Source of the DNA: Lysobacter spongiicola DSM 21749 | GTDB taxonomy: Bacteria; Pseudomonadota; Gammaproteobacteria; Xanthomonadales; Xanthomonadaceae | Direction: 5' to 3' | NCBI RefSeq assembly: GCF_900167055.1 | Contig: NZ_FUXP01000002.1 | Coordinates: forward strand, 124,001-188,000 | DNA length: 64,000 nucleotides | Shown: positions 19,305 through 29,107 of the stretch, piece after piece | Position numbering within the stretch: the stretch's first letter is position 1 | Layout of the letters: each line of letters begins with the position of its first letter | Notes under the pieces: model-generated | The model's database searches: none | The model's input: the letters and a program-made list of their open reading frames with translations, nothing else | What the model was told of the DNA's origin: nothing | Position numbers and translations under genes: made by a program

Positions 19305-19333
19305 GTGTCACCGCACCGTCATCGTCCTGTAAC
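19305..19333 (+). promoter_or_regulatory. Pho box in front of the glycosyltransferase-PAP2 pair
   Basis: Three heptamers in perfect 11-base phase: GTGTCAC (19305), CCGTCAT (19316) and CTGTAAC (19327), each close to the PhoB half-site CTGTCAT. The array lies 54 bases before the glycosyltransferase start, downstream of ppx. Confidence 0.75.
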
Positions 19334-19386
19334 CCGGCCTACACCCTGTCGCCGCACCCTGCGCATGACCACAAAGGGGTGCGTGC

Positions 19387-20565
19387 ATGCGCTACGCGAT
19401 CGTCACCGAAACCTACCCGCCGGAAGTCAACGGCGTCGCGTTGACGGTGCGTGCCCTGGAAACGGGTTTGCGGGCCCGTGGGCACGAAGTCGATCTGGTC
19501 CGGCCACGCCAGCAGACGGCGGATCGCGCAGCCGCGCATGAGTGGCTGACCAGGGGCTCCAGCCTGCCGCGCTACCCCGGCCTCCGGCTCGGATGGGTCC
19601 GGCCGGCCGCACTCCGGACGCACTGGCAGCGCGCGCGCCCCGATGCGATCTACATCGCCACTGAAGGGCCGCTGGGATGGGCGGCCCTGCGGGCGGCGCT
19701 GCGCCTGCGCATCCCGGTGGCAACCGGCTTCCACACCCGCTTCGATCGCTACATGCATGATTACGGCGCGCCCTTGCTCGCCCCGGTGGCGCTGGCATGG
19801 ATGCGGCGCTTCCACAACCGTGGCCAGGCCACCCTGGTACCGACGGTGGAGCTGTTGCACCAGCTCGACCAGGCAGGGTTCCGAAAGGTCCGGCGCCTGC
19901 CACGGGCGGTGGATTCGGCCGCGTTCCATCCCCGCCATCGCGACGCCACGCTGCGCGCCTGCTGGGGTGTCGGCCCGAGGGACCCGGTGGTGATTCATGT
20001 CGGCCGGCTCGCGGCGGAGAAGAACCTCGATCTCGCCGTGCGGAGTTTCCGGCGGATACAGCAGCGGCTGCCTTCCGCCCGGTTCGTCTGGGTCGGCGAT
20101 GGTCCCTCGCGTGCCGCACTGGAGACAGCCAATCCGGACTTCATCTTCTGCGGCGTGCAGCGTGGCGCGGAGCTTTCCAGGCACTACGCGAGCGCCGACC
20201 TGTTCCTGTTTCCCAGTGCCACCGAGACTTTCGGCAATGTCACCCTGGAGGCCCTTGCGAGCGGGGTGCCGACCGTGGCCTTCGACTACGGCGCCGCCGC
20301 GGAACACCTGCCGGAGGGGCCGGCTGGTGGCACGGCAGCGGTAGGCGACGAAGCCGGATTCCTGGCCATCGCCGAACGCAGTGCACTCGCCCTCGCTGCC
20401 ATGGACGGGCAACAGCGGGCGGCGCAGGTGGCCCTGTGCCGCGCCGCCGTCGCCGGGCTGGAACCCGCACGGGTGGCCGCGGACTTCGATGCGATCCTCT
20501 CCCACCTCCCCGGAGCCTGCCGTGAGCTACCGCATCCCGCTGCACAAGCGCTTCGTCGACGCTGA
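19387..20565 (+). CDS. GT4-family glycosyltransferase (MgtA/SqdX-like)
   Basis: Protein of 392 residues with the two Rossmann halves of GT-B enzymes. The N-terminus ends in the acceptor side (ETYPPEVNGVALT). The C-terminal half has HVGRLAAEKNLD and the retaining E-x7-E motif (Glu280, Glu288; ETFGNVTLE), which holds the nucleotide sugar. The nearest family flavour is the mannosyl, glucuronosyl or sulfoquinovosyl lipid transferases. A Pho box directly upstream and a PAP2-type phosphatase overlapping its 3' end suggest a membrane glycolipid made when phosphate is scarce. The exact sugar and acceptor cannot be read from sequence. Confidence 0.85.
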   Translation: MRYAIVTETYPPEVNGVALTVRALETGLRARGHEVDLVRPRQQTADRAAAHEWLTRGSSLPRYPGLRLGWVRPAALRTHWQRARPDAIYIATEGPLGWAALRAALRLRIPVATGFHTRFDRYMHDYGAPLLAPVALAWMRRFHNRGQATLVPTVELLHQLDQAGFRKVRRLPRAVDSAAFHPRHRDATLRACWGVGPRDPVVIHVGRLAAEKNLDLAVRSFRRIQQRLPSARFVWVGDGPSRAALETANPDFIFCGVQRGAELSRHYASADLFLFPSATETFGNVTLEALASGVPTVAFDYGAAAEHLPEGPAGGTAAVGDEAGFLAIAERSALALAAMDGQQRAAQVALCRAAVAGLEPARVAADFDAILSHLPGACRELPHPAAQALRRR

Positions 20566-21076
20566 GTCGGGCTGGTGCGTCCGGCTCAACCGGATCTGCC
20601 GGGGCCGCCCCACCCGTGGTTTTTTTGCCGTCGTCAGCCGCCTCGGCGACGGGATGTTCTGGTATGCACTGATGGCGGCGCTGGTCGTGCTGGAAGGCAT
20701 GGCAGGTCTGGTGGCCTCGGCACACCTCGCCGCTACCGGAGCCATCGCACTCGGTCTCTACAAGCTGCTCAAGCGGTGGACCCGGCGGCCCCGCCCGTTC
20801 GCCGCGGACCTCGGCATCCGGGCATGGGTGGCGCCGCTGGACGAGTTCAGTTTCCCCTCCGGGCATACGCTCCATGCAGTGGCCTTCAGCGTGGTCGCCG
20901 TTGCGCACGTGCCGTGGGTGGCCTGGCTGGTGTTGCCATTCACCGCCTGTGTGGCGGTGTCACGCGTGGTGCTGGGCCTGCACTATCCGAGCGACGTGCT
21001 GGCCGCGACCATCATCGGCTCGGCGTTGGCAGGCCTTTCGCTGTGGGTGGTCTCGCCGTGGTTGGCGCTCGCCTGA
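20522..21076 (+). CDS. PAP2-superfamily membrane phosphatase
   Basis: Protein of 184 residues with about five hydrophobic segments and all three PAP2 motifs: K-x6-RP (Lys84-Pro92), PSGH (112-115) and SR-x5-H-x3-D (Ser147, His154, Asp158). Such enzymes dephosphorylate phosphatidic acid, undecaprenyl pyrophosphate or similar lipid phosphates on the outer face of the inner membrane. The start is GTG at 20522, with GGAG before it; the gene overlaps the upstream glycosyltransferase by 44 bases, so the two are co-translated. With the Pho box it could supply diacylglycerol to the transferase and recover phosphate (inference). Confidence 0.87.
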   Translation: MSYRIPLHKRFVDAESGWCVRLNRICRGRPTRGFFAVVSRLGDGMFWYALMAALVVLEGMAGLVASAHLAATGAIALGLYKLLKRWTRRPRPFAADLGIRAWVAPLDEFSFPSGHTLHAVAFSVVAVAHVPWVAWLVLPFTACVAVSRVVLGLHYPSDVLAATIIGSALAGLSLWVVSPWLALA

Positions 21077-21096
21077 CGCAACGCCGACGGGATCTC

Positions 21097-21750
21097 TCAG
21101 CGCGCGCGCTCCAGCGGCCTGGCCCAGCAGGCCATCGGGTGCGCCACCACTCCAGCGCCCTCTTCGGACCAGCCGCGGTCCATCGCCATCCGTGGCCGCG
21201 GGGAATAACCGCGCTTGTGCCAGAAGCCATCGTGCCCGCGGCCGAACGGCGGCCTGCGCGGATGGTCGGGCTCACGTTCGACGGCCCAGAAGGCCGTCAG
21301 GTCGAACCCTCCGATGATGCGGGCGTGCGACTCCCGCTCGTCGAAGAAGCGATGTCCGAGTCCGCGGCCGCGGTAGGCCGGCAGCAGCACCGATCCGCTG
21401 AAGTGGAAGATGCGCGAGGGGTCGATCCCGGCCCCGAGCGCAGCCTCGCGCCACTCGCGGCCGTCATCGGCCAAGGGGAGCCCGGTGGCCGCGCCGACCA
21501 GCGTGTCCCCATCGAACGCGAGCACCGCCACGCTCCGCCAGGAGTCCAGGCATGCCTGCAGTGTCTGCGGACCTTCCAGCGGGCTGGCGCCATCCCACAG
21601 GTACGGCCAGCCGGCCAGCACCCGGGCGCGGAGCTCGAGGATGTCGTCTCGGAACTCGCCGATCGCAGTTCCGACCACGGTCCGGACCCCCACGATGCGG
21701 GTGGAGGGATGGCCGGCCCGGCGGTCCTCGGTCATCGTCAGGGGATTCAT
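21097..21750 (-). CDS. GNAT-family N-acetyltransferase
   Basis: Protein of about 217 residues with a single acetyltransferase-like core. A strand-rich centre (VAVLAFDGDTLVGAATG) is followed by the acetyl-CoA loop LPAYRGRGLGHRFFDERE. The substrate is unknown. Several ATGs cluster at the 5' end (21762, 21750, 21735) and none has a clear ribosome site, so the start is uncertain by a few residues. It is on the minus strand, downstream of creD and convergent with the PAP2 gene, 20 bases apart. Confidence 0.72.
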   Translation of the reverse strand: MNPLTMTEDRRAGHPSTRIVGVRTVVGTAIGEFRDDILELRARVLAGWPYLWDGASPLEGPQTLQACLDSWRSVAVLAFDGDTLVGAATGLPLADDGREWREAALGAGIDPSRIFHFSGSVLLPAYRGRGLGHRFFDERESHARIIGGFDLTAFWAVEREPDHPRRPPFGRGHDGFWHKRGYSPRPRMAMDRGWSEEGAGVVAHPMACWARPLERAR

Positions 21751-21838
21751 GGCGTGCTGCATCGTAGGTCGGGCGACATGGGCGCTGCTGGAGTCGATGA
21801 ACAGGATCAACGGGGTTAGCGCCCACTTCAGGACGCAG

Positions 21839-21868
21839 GGCCGCGACCACCGGAGGGTGGCCGCGGCC
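21839..21868 (-). terminator. strong hairpin after creD
   Basis: A 13-base arm (21839-21851) pairs with 21856-21868 around a ggag loop with one mismatch. It lies just beyond the creD stop on the minus strand but has no T run, so it may be a transcript stabiliser or a rho-aided stop. Confidence 0.4.
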
Positions 21869-21888
21869 GCATTCAAGCACCGTGATGG

Positions 21889-23232
21889 TCAGGCCGGCGG
21901 CGACACCGCCGGCCGTGCCGCTCCGATCCGGTACCAGTCGACCCGGCGCGTGATCGTCATCAGGCCTGCCAGGATCACGAACAGCAGGCCCGCGCCCAGC
22001 ACCAGTGCGTTGTCCTCCGAGACCAGCAATCCGTAGAGCGCCGCGTAGAGCATTGCCAGCATGCCGGCGAACCCCAGAGCTCGGCCCAGGCTCTGCAGCA
22101 CTGCCGTCAGGTAGAAGGCGATCAGCCCGATGCAGGCACCCGCTGCCACGAGGTAGGCCCAGCCGAAGTCGATGTGCTCGCTCAGGCTCAGCAGCAACAG
22201 GAAGAAGATCGCCAGCGCCAGGCCGACCAGGCCGTACTGGATCGGGTGGATCGGCAGTTGCTTGGTCAGCTCGAAGATGAAGAACCCGACGAAGGTCAGC
22301 AGCACGAACAGGATGCCGTACTTGCTGGCGCGGTCGGTCTTGGCATAGATGTCGACCGGCTCGACCAGCGACACGCTCAACGCATCTTCCGACAGCGGCG
22401 GCACCCCACTGGCGTCGGAGCGGGCGGTGAGCATCAGGAAGCGCTGCTGGGCGTTGCTCGCCAGGCCGGGGATCTCCCATTCCGCGCGGAACCCGTCGGC
22501 ACTGATGTCCCGGGTCCGGGGCGACGTGCCGCCGAAGCTGGGATGCGGCCAGCTGGACGACAGCGCGATGCGGTTCTGCGTGCCCAGCGGCAACACCTCC
22601 AGCCGTTCGGTCCCGGCCAGGGTGAACTGCAAACGGGTGTCGATGCGGTGGGTACGCCCGGCAGCCAGTCCGGGGAGGAGGACGTGCACGCCCTCGGCGT
22701 TGCGGTAGCCCTGCCCCTGCTCGAGCGCGACCGGGCGGCCGTCCACCTCGAGCTTTGAACCGATCAGCCCGCGGACGTCGCCGATCGCGTAGCTCAGGTA
22801 CGGCACGCCCACCCGCCGCGTCGCCGAGGGATCGGTCTCGGAAGGAATGGCGATTTCGAAGGTGGCCTGCGCCACCGCTTCCCATTCGTAGACGGGCACC
22901 TCGTATAGGCCACTGCGCCTCATGCCCGGCTCCAGGTCACCGGTGACCGCGAGTTCGTCGGGGAAGAACGTCCATCGGTCGTCGCGCACGCGCTTGACCG
23001 TGCGCAGGACACCATTGGCGTCGGCTTCCTCGACCTCCACCGTCTCCCGGAACGGCACCACCAGCACCGGGCCGGCGAACGACTGCTGCCCCGCGTTGCT
23101 GCGCGCGACCGTCGCCACTGCTTCGGCGCGGTACTGCTGTCGTTCGTTGATCACGCCACGCACCATCGTCAGCGGAACCAGCACCGCCAACGTCATTCCC
23201 AGTACCACCAGCACCTTCAGCCAAAGCCGCAT
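21889..23232 (-). CDS. creD: CreD, Cre-regulated inner-membrane protein
   Basis: Protein of 447 residues. An N-terminal membrane anchor (about 5-25) precedes a large extracytoplasmic domain (about 30-310), then five or six hydrophobic helices in the C-terminal 140 residues (YGILFVLLTFVGFFIFEL, then IHPIQYGLVGLALAIFFLLL). That order and the PIQYGLVG motif identify CreD. Its biochemical role is unknown; in several Gammaproteobacteria it affects envelope integrity and beta-lactam response. A CreB-type direct repeat lies about 70 bases upstream, and creC ends 92 bases upstream. Confidence 0.93.
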   Translation of the reverse strand: MRLWLKVLVVLGMTLAVLVPLTMVRGVINERQQYRAEAVATVARSNAGQQSFAGPVLVVPFRETVEVEEADANGVLRTVKRVRDDRWTFFPDELAVTGDLEPGMRRSGLYEVPVYEWEAVAQATFEIAIPSETDPSATRRVGVPYLSYAIGDVRGLIGSKLEVDGRPVALEQGQGYRNAEGVHVLLPGLAAGRTHRIDTRLQFTLAGTERLEVLPLGTQNRIALSSSWPHPSFGGTSPRTRDISADGFRAEWEIPGLASNAQQRFLMLTARSDASGVPPLSEDALSVSLVEPVDIYAKTDRASKYGILFVLLTFVGFFIFELTKQLPIHPIQYGLVGLALAIFFLLLLSLSEHIDFGWAYLVAAGACIGLIAFYLTAVLQSLGRALGFAGMLAMLYAALYGLLVSEDNALVLGAGLLFVILAGLMTITRRVDWYRIGAARPAVSPPA

Positions 23233-23299
23233 TTCATACTCCTGTCAGGGCAACGGCCGACAGGATCGCCAGCCGGGGTGCGGCGACGATGGCGCGACG

Positions 23300-23315
23300 G
23301 TGAAGCGGGGGTGAA
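23300..23315 (-). promoter_or_regulatory. cre tag (CreB-binding direct repeat) upstream of creD
   Basis: On the minus strand TTCAC-CCCCGC-TTCAC, an exact match to the published E. coli consensus TTCACN6TTCAC for the CreB regulator. It stands between creC and creD, 68 bases before the creD start. Confidence 0.8.
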
Positions 23316-23324
23316 GCGCGCGGA

Positions 23325-24761
23325 CTACGCGTGGAGTGGCAGGTGCAGGCGGGCCACCGCCCCGCCGCCATCGCGGTTTCCGAGCGTGGCCCGCCCACCG
23401 TGCAGGGCCGCCACTTCGGCGACGAAGCACAGTCCAAGCCCGCTGCTCCGGCTGCCCCCGCGTGGGCGAGGCAATGAGAAAAAGCGCTCGAAGACGCGCG
23501 GCAAGGCATAGTCGGGCACACCGGGGCCTTCATCGGCGACTTCCAGCACCACTTCGCCCTCGCCATCCGCGGTCGCCGATGACAGCTCGACCTTCACCTT
23601 GCTCCCGGCAGGCGCGAAATCGATTGCATTCTCGACCAGGTTGGCGATCGCCTGGCGCAGCAGGAAGGCGTCGCCGGCGACGACCGGTGCATCCGTGATC
23701 TTCGACTCGAGCCGCACCGAGGCCGCCTCCAGCCGCGGCTCGCACAGCGCCTCCACCTCCCGGACCAGCAGGTCGAGCCTGAGTGGAATGGCGTCGATGC
23801 GCTGGCGGTGTTCGACGGCAGCGAGCGCCAGCAGCTTGTCGATCATCTGGGCAAGACGCTCACTCTGGGTCCGGATGCTGCCCGCGAAGTGCCTGCGGTC
23901 GGCCTCGGGCAGGGGCGACTCCAGCAGTTCCGCACTTCCGCGGATTGCCGCCAGCGGGCTCTTCATCTCGTGCGTCAACGTGTGCACGTACTGCTCGACG
24001 TACTGCTTGCCTTCCAGGCGCGTGCGCATCGTCTCCAATGCGCGGCCGAGCTCGCCGAATTCGCCGGCCGCACGTGGCGCGTCCGCCCGCTCGCCCGCGG
24101 TGACGGCGTGGGCATACTGGCGCAGCCTGCCGATCTGTCGCGACAGCCACCACGCCACCAGCAGGCCCACCAGCAGCGACACCCCCATCAGCACCATGCC
24201 CCATCGAAGCACCACCGCCTGGCTGCGCTCGATGAAGGGACTGATCGCGCTGTTCGGCTTGGCCACCGTCAGCACCCCGATGACCGCCCCTGCATCGTCG
24301 AGGATCGGCGCCGCGACGTGCATCACCGTCGACTCCGGATTGCGCGGATCCGGACTGGACCGGGCGCCATAACGGCCACGCAGGGTCAGGTGGACGTCGT
24401 TCCACTGCGAATAGTCGGCTCCGACGTCCCGGCCGCTGCTGTCGAACCGGACAATGCCCTGCGCGTCGGTCACGTAGACGCGGTAGCTGGCGGCACGTTT
24501 GCCAAATCCCCAGACCTCGGCACCGAAGTCCCGCTCGGCGAGCGCACGCACGCGGTGGGCAAAGCGGCCGTCGTCGATCCGACCCGCCTCGAAGTCATCG
24601 GTCGCCAGCTCCGCCAGCACGTTGGCGGTATCCACCAGGGTGTCTTCCATCGCCTGCCGCACGCCCGGCTTCACCTGGGCCAGGAATACCTGGGCCAGCA
24701 GCAGGGCAGCCAGCGCCACGATCAGGAAATAGCCCAGGAAGATGCGCAGCCCGATCCTCAC
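23325..24761 (-). CDS. creC: CreC, sensor histidine kinase
   Basis: Inner-membrane kinase of 478 residues. An N-terminal membrane helix (about 7-27), a periplasmic sensor of about 150 residues with a PDC/CACHE-like look (RVYVTDAQGIVRFDSSGRD), a second helix (about 180-205), HAMP-like linker, the phospho-acceptor His264 (THEMKSPLAA) and the ATPase domain (NLVENAIDFA, GLGLCFVAEV). It works with CreB, which it follows with a 4-base overlap. The signal it senses is not known; E. coli CreC responds to carbon source and envelope stress. Confidence 0.93.
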   Translation of the reverse strand: MRIGLRIFLGYFLIVALAALLLAQVFLAQVKPGVRQAMEDTLVDTANVLAELATDDFEAGRIDDGRFAHRVRALAERDFGAEVWGFGKRAASYRVYVTDAQGIVRFDSSGRDVGADYSQWNDVHLTLRGRYGARSSPDPRNPESTVMHVAAPILDDAGAVIGVLTVAKPNSAISPFIERSQAVVLRWGMVLMGVSLLVGLLVAWWLSRQIGRLRQYAHAVTAGERADAPRAAGEFGELGRALETMRTRLEGKQYVEQYVHTLTHEMKSPLAAIRGSAELLESPLPEADRRHFAGSIRTQSERLAQMIDKLLALAAVEHRQRIDAIPLRLDLLVREVEALCEPRLEAASVRLESKITDAPVVAGDAFLLRQAIANLVENAIDFAPAGSKVKVELSSATADGEGEVVLEVADEGPGVPDYALPRVFERFFSLPRPRGGSRSSGLGLCFVAEVAALHGGRATLGNRDGGGAVARLHLPLHA

Positions 24762-25441
24762 GCCGCGCCGCCCTCCGCGTCGACCGAATAGCCCAGCCCC
24801 CGGTGGGTGCGCAGGAATTCGGCGGCCGGATCGACTTCGCGCAGCTTGGCGCGGATCGTCTTGACGTGCGTATCGACGGTGCGGTCGCCGCTCTCGAGCG
24901 CGTCGCCCCAGACGCGATCCATCAACTGCGCGCGCGACAGTACAGCGCCGGGGCGGTGCAGCAGCGCCGCCAACACGCCGTATTCGTAGCGGGTCAGGTC
25001 CAGCAGTTGGCCGCGGAAGCGGATGCGTCGACCTTCCACGTCATGTTCGAAACATCCCCGCATCGCCCCACGTTCGGTGCGCTGTCCCCGCCGCAACACC
25101 ACCCGGACACGGGCCACCAGTTCGCGTGGCGAGAAGGGCTTGGTGACGTAGTCGTCCGCACCGATCTCCAGCCCGAGGATGCGATCGGCCTCCGCGCCCT
25201 GCGCCGTGAGGAAGATCACCGGCAGGCCATCGTCGCGCCGCAGTTCCCGGCACAGGGCGAAGCCGCCCATGTCGGGCAGCCCGACGTCCAGCACCGCGAG
25301 GTCGAAGCCGCCGCGTGCCGCTTCGTCCAGCGCAGCCCGCCCGGTCAGGCAGTGCACCGCTTCGAAGCCTTCGGCGCGCAGCGCATACACCACGGTTTCG
25401 GCGATGGCCGGTTCGTCTTCGACCAGCAGGATTCGGGGCAT
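24758..25441 (-). CDS. creB: CreB, response regulator
   Basis: OmpR-family regulator of 227 residues. Receiver domain with Asp52 (VLDVGLPD), acidic residues at 9-10 and the lysine in VTKPFS; C-terminal winged helix ending DRTVDTHVKTIRAKL. Identity as CreB comes from the creB-creC-creD order and the cre tag before creD. It lies 58 bases after opgH on the same strand, so read-through from the glucan operon is possible. Confidence 0.93.
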   Translation of the reverse strand: MPRILLVEDEPAIAETVVYALRAEGFEAVHCLTGRAALDEAARGGFDLAVLDVGLPDMGGFALCRELRRDDGLPVIFLTAQGAEADRILGLEIGADDYVTKPFSPRELVARVRVVLRRGQRTERGAMRGCFEHDVEGRRIRFRGQLLDLTRYEYGVLAALLHRPGAVLSRAQLMDRVWGDALESGDRTVDTHVKTIRAKLREVDPAAEFLRTHRGLGYSVDAEGGAA

Positions 25442-25499
25442 GGGCGGTTACCTGCCACTTGTGTGGGCGACAGGATAAGCGAGGCGGCGGGTACGACCG

Positions 25500-27491
25500 C
25501 TACCGCGCCGCCTGCAGCCGTGCCCGCAGTGCCATGCCCCGCTCCATCGCCCACGCGAACACCTGGCACGTGGCTGACGAAAGCCATGGCAACGGCACTT
25601 CGGGCGGCGGCGACCACGGCGTGCCGCGCAACATCTGCGCCCGGGCCAGCACCGGAGGCGGCAGCGTTTCTTCCGGGGTCCGGAACACACCGACGTCGCG
25701 TAGCCATCGACCGGCGTCCGGCGCCGAGGTCAGCGCCACGATCGGCATCGAGAGCACCATGCCGAGCAGGACCGGCAACATCCACAGCGCGAGCGCGGGC
25801 GAGATGGCATAGCTGCAGACCGCCCCGGCCAGCCCCCAGGCGGTCACGCCGCCGTAGCGCTGCAGCAGCCCCGACAGTGGCAGGGTGCCGTCGTCGCGCC
25901 GCTGGCTCTCCCAGCCGGAGTCGCGTCCGGCCAGGACCTCGGCGACGCCGCGCGATTGCACATACATCGTCACCGGCGCCATCAGCGTGGTCAGCAGGGT
26001 CTCCAGCAGCAGGCCCAGCGTCAGGCGCACGGCGCCGCCACAGCTGCGACGCGCCCACGGGTCGACCAGGGTCAACACGAAACCCAGCAGCTTCGGCCCC
26101 AACAGCAGGAGCATGGTCAGCATGAACACCCAGAGGAACCGGCCGGTCTCATCCGGCACCTGCCATCCCGCCGGTACCGTGCCCGAGTTGGCCATCGTCA
26201 TGAACAGGCCGATGACCATCAACATGCCCCACAGCGGCGCGGTGGCGTAGTGGCCGATGCCGGTCATCAGGTGCCAGCGGCTGATCCAGTGCAGGCCCTT
26301 CGCGGGCAGCACGCCCGCGTGCTGGAGGTTGCCCTGGCACCAGCGGCGATCCCGCACCAGCATGTCGGTCAAAGACGGCGGACCCTCCTCATAGCTGCCG
26401 CCGAGGCCGGGCACCAGGTGCAGCGCCCAACCGCCGCGCCGCATCAGCGCCGCCTCCACGAAGTCATGGCTCAAAACGCTGCCGCCGAACGGTTTTCGCC
26501 CCGGCAACTTCGGCAGGCCCGCATGGGCGGCGAACGCGGCGGTGCGGATGATCGCGTTATGACCCCAGTAGTTGCCCTCGGTGCCGTGCCACCAGGCGTT
26601 GCCATAGGCCAGCACCGGGCCGTACACGCGCCCGGCGAATTGCTGCATCCGTGCGAACACGGTACTGCCGTTGACCACCACCGGCAGCGTCTGGATCAGC
26701 GCGACCCGCGGATTGCGCTCCATCGCCATCGCCAGCCGCACCACCGCCTTGCCGGTCATCAGGCTGTCCGCGTCCAGTATCAGCATGTGCGGATAGGCAC
26801 CACCGAACCGGCGCACCCAGTCGGCGATGTTCCCGGCCTTGCGTTCGGTGTTGTCCTTGCGATGGCGATAGAACAGCCGCCCGTGGCCACCGACCCGCTC
26901 GCGCAGTGCGAGGAAGGCGGCAAGCTCGCGATCCCGGATATCCGGCTTGTTGGTATCGCTCAGGACGAAGAAATCGAACGCTTCCGGCTGCCGGGTGGCC
27001 TCGACGGATTCGTAGATCGCCTGCACGCCGGCCATGAGGCGTTCGGGGTCCTCGTTGTACGTCGGCACCAGCAGCGCCGTGCGCGTGGCAAGCGGCGGCA
27101 GCGGCCCGGCGTCGATCACCCCGAGCCGGCCCGGACGGCGATAGCCGTGCACGATCAGCGCGAAACCGGCCAGCGCACTGACGAAGCTCTGTGCGACCCA
27201 GACGAACAGCAGCGCGAACAGGACCAGCCCGATCCAGTCCAGGATCCCCACGCCACCCGCGCGCAGCGCCCACCACAACTGCCCCGTGGCCAGCAGGGTG
27301 AGGCCGGCGGTCCCGCCGAATACCCACGCCCTTCGCAGCTCGATACCGGCGGGCCTGCCAGGCAAGCGCATCGGGGCCGGCGCAGCCTCTTCGAAGGACT
27401 GCACCGGCATTGCCAGCGGCGTCTCCGGCGGGAGCAGGGGCACACCGGCGCCTGGCGCCGGCGGAGGGGTCGAAGCTGTCATCGCGTCCAT
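25500..27491 (-). CDS. opgH: OpgH (MdoH), membrane glucosyltransferase of osmoregulated periplasmic glucans
   Basis: Protein of 663 residues. Two membrane helices (about 55-105) precede a cytoplasmic GT2 domain with the D,D,D,(Q/R)-x-x-RW pattern ([30 protein letters not shown]), then several helices at the C-terminus. It polymerises UDP-glucose into the beta-glucan backbone and passes it to the periplasm. The start overlaps the 3' end of the upstream periplasmic glucan gene by 13 bases, so the two are coupled. It is somewhat shorter than E. coli OpgH (about 850 residues), as usual in Xanthomonadaceae. Confidence 0.93.
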   Translation of the reverse strand: MDAMTASTPPPAPGAGVPLLPPETPLAMPVQSFEEAAPAPMRLPGRPAGIELRRAWVFGGTAGLTLLATGQLWWALRAGGVGILDWIGLVLFALLFVWVAQSFVSALAGFALIVHGYRRPGRLGVIDAGPLPPLATRTALLVPTYNEDPERLMAGVQAIYESVEATRQPEAFDFFVLSDTNKPDIRDRELAAFLALRERVGGHGRLFYRHRKDNTERKAGNIADWVRRFGGAYPHMLILDADSLMTGKAVVRLAMAMERNPRVALIQTLPVVVNGSTVFARMQQFAGRVYGPVLAYGNAWWHGTEGNYWGHNAIIRTAAFAAHAGLPKLPGRKPFGGSVLSHDFVEAALMRRGGWALHLVPGLGGSYEEGPPSLTDMLVRDRRWCQGNLQHAGVLPAKGLHWISRWHLMTGIGHYATAPLWGMLMVIGLFMTMANSGTVPAGWQVPDETGRFLWVFMLTMLLLLGPKLLGFVLTLVDPWARRSCGGAVRLTLGLLLETLLTTLMAPVTMYVQSRGVAEVLAGRDSGWESQRRDDGTLPLSGLLQRYGGVTAWGLAGAVCSYAISPALALWMLPVLLGMVLSMPIVALTSAPDAGRWLRDVGVFRTPEETLPPPVLARAQMLRGTPWSPPPEVPLPWLSSATCQVFAWAMERGMALRARLQAAR

Positions 27492-29005
27492 CGATACAAC
27501 CAGTTTTCGGATAAGGGTCGGCCATCGGCCGTGGCCAGGCGGGCCCGCATCTCGACCACGTCGGCATCGCCCGGCTGCATTTCAAAGCTGATCCGCCAAC
27601 GGCCTTCGCCCGGCATCGGGTGGGCAACCACGTTGGCGACGTGCCCGGTGTCGGCGACGACCTGCGCGACCGGCTCCGGAGCCGCCGCCAGCGCGGTGCC
27701 GCCTTCCAGGTCGACCGCCACCCGTCGCGCCCCGTCGGGCGCGGCGCCGATGCGCGTGCGCACCACGCGGGCCAGTGCGGGATTCCAGCGGTGCCGATCG
27801 GTCCAGTGCAGGCGGTAGTCGAAGCGGTGTTCACGGCCGGCACGGAGAGGCCGCAGCGGGCGCCAGAAGGCGACGATGTTGTCCTGGTACTCGTCGGCAG
27901 TCGGGATCTCGACCAGATGCACCCGGCCCTGCCCCCAGTCATCCAGCGGCTCGACCCACAGGCTCGGTCGCCGGTCGTACCGCGCCTCCGCATCACCGTA
28001 GTCGGAGAACCCGCGCTTGCGCTGCATGAGCCCGAACCCGCGGGGTGTCCCGCCATCGAAGGTGCTGTGCTGGAGCGACGCGGGATTGTGCAGCGCCCGC
28101 CAGGAGACATCACCGGAGGCATCATGGATCGCCAGACCGTCGGAATCGTGCACGGCATCGCGGTAGTCATCGATGCCGGCTCGGTCGGCGGCGTCGAACT
28201 GGAACATGCTGGTCAGCGGTGCGATGCCCGCCGCGTCCAGGTGGACGCGCGGGAACACCCGCGCGGTGACATCGATGAGGGTCTCTTCCCCGGGCCTGAT
28301 CACGAAGCGGAACGCACCCGCGGCACTCGGGCCGTCCATCAAGGCGTGGACCACGATCGAATCCGCTCCGGGAGCCGGGCGCTCCATCCAGAACGTTTTG
28401 AAACGGGGGAACTCTTCCCCTCGCGGATCAGCCGTGCGCAGGGCAAGCCCACGTGCCGACAATCCGTAGACCTGCCCCTTGGCCACCGCCCGGAAGTAGC
28501 TGGCGCCCAGGAACGCGCAGACCTCGTCGAAGTAGTCGGGGCGATTCAACGGAGCATGCAGCCGGAAACCGGCGAACCCGGCGCCGGCGGCACGCGTACC
28601 CGCATCGGCCACGGCCGGACCGAAATCGAACATCTCCGGACGGTATCCGACGGCGGTGGTCACTCCGCCGTCGACCTCGTACATGTCGACCGGTTCGCGG
28701 AACAGGAACCCCTGATGGAAAAACTGGGCCTGGAACGGGAGCCCCGTGTCGCGCCACAGCGCCTGCGCAGGATCGAAGCGGATGTCCCGATAGGCGTCGT
28801 AGCCGATCCCTTCCAGCCAGGCGGGGGCGCGCCGTGGATCGGGCACGAACGCCTGCTCCGCCAGTGCGCGCGCCATCGCTGGCACCGTGCCCGGGTTGAA
28901 TGGAACGGGCCGCTCCCGTGCCGACGCCGACCAAGGCAGCGCCACACCCGCCAGCAAGGCGATCGGCGCGGATACTCCGGCGATGAGCAGTTCTCGGCGC
29001 TTCAT
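27479..29005 (-). CDS. opgD: Periplasmic glucan biosynthesis protein, OpgD/OpgG family
   Basis: Protein of 508 residues whose body matches MdoG/OpgG ([21 protein letters not shown]). OpgG and OpgD are beta-glucan-handling enzymes of the periplasm. The N-terminus KRRELLIAG followed by a hydrophobic stretch and an alanine-rich cleavage region looks like a twin-arginine signal, which is a mark of OpgD rather than the Sec-exported OpgG. I chose ATG 29005, the start that begins the signal peptide; another ATG lies 33 bases earlier. It is first in an operon with opgH. Confidence 0.87.
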   Translation of the reverse strand: MKRRELLIAGVSAPIALLAGVALPWSASARERPVPFNPGTVPAMARALAEQAFVPDPRRAPAWLEGIGYDAYRDIRFDPAQALWRDTGLPFQAQFFHQGFLFREPVDMYEVDGGVTTAVGYRPEMFDFGPAVADAGTRAAGAGFAGFRLHAPLNRPDYFDEVCAFLGASYFRAVAKGQVYGLSARGLALRTADPRGEEFPRFKTFWMERPAPGADSIVVHALMDGPSAAGAFRFVIRPGEETLIDVTARVFPRVHLDAAGIAPLTSMFQFDAADRAGIDDYRDAVHDSDGLAIHDASGDVSWRALHNPASLQHSTFDGGTPRGFGLMQRKRGFSDYGDAEARYDRRPSLWVEPLDDWGQGRVHLVEIPTADEYQDNIVAFWRPLRPLRAGREHRFDYRLHWTDRHRWNPALARVVRTRIGAAPDGARRVAVDLEGGTALAAAPEPVAQVVADTGHVANVVAHPMPGEGRWRISFEMQPGDADVVEMRARLATADGRPLSENWLYRWTR

Positions 29006-29107
29006 GGGAATGGTCGGGGTTGCCGGCAAACCGGCCATTCTAGGAATGCCCCGTTAGCGCCAGATAAACAGGCCCCTGCCGGGTGTCGATGCCGGTAACC
29101 TGTCGCC

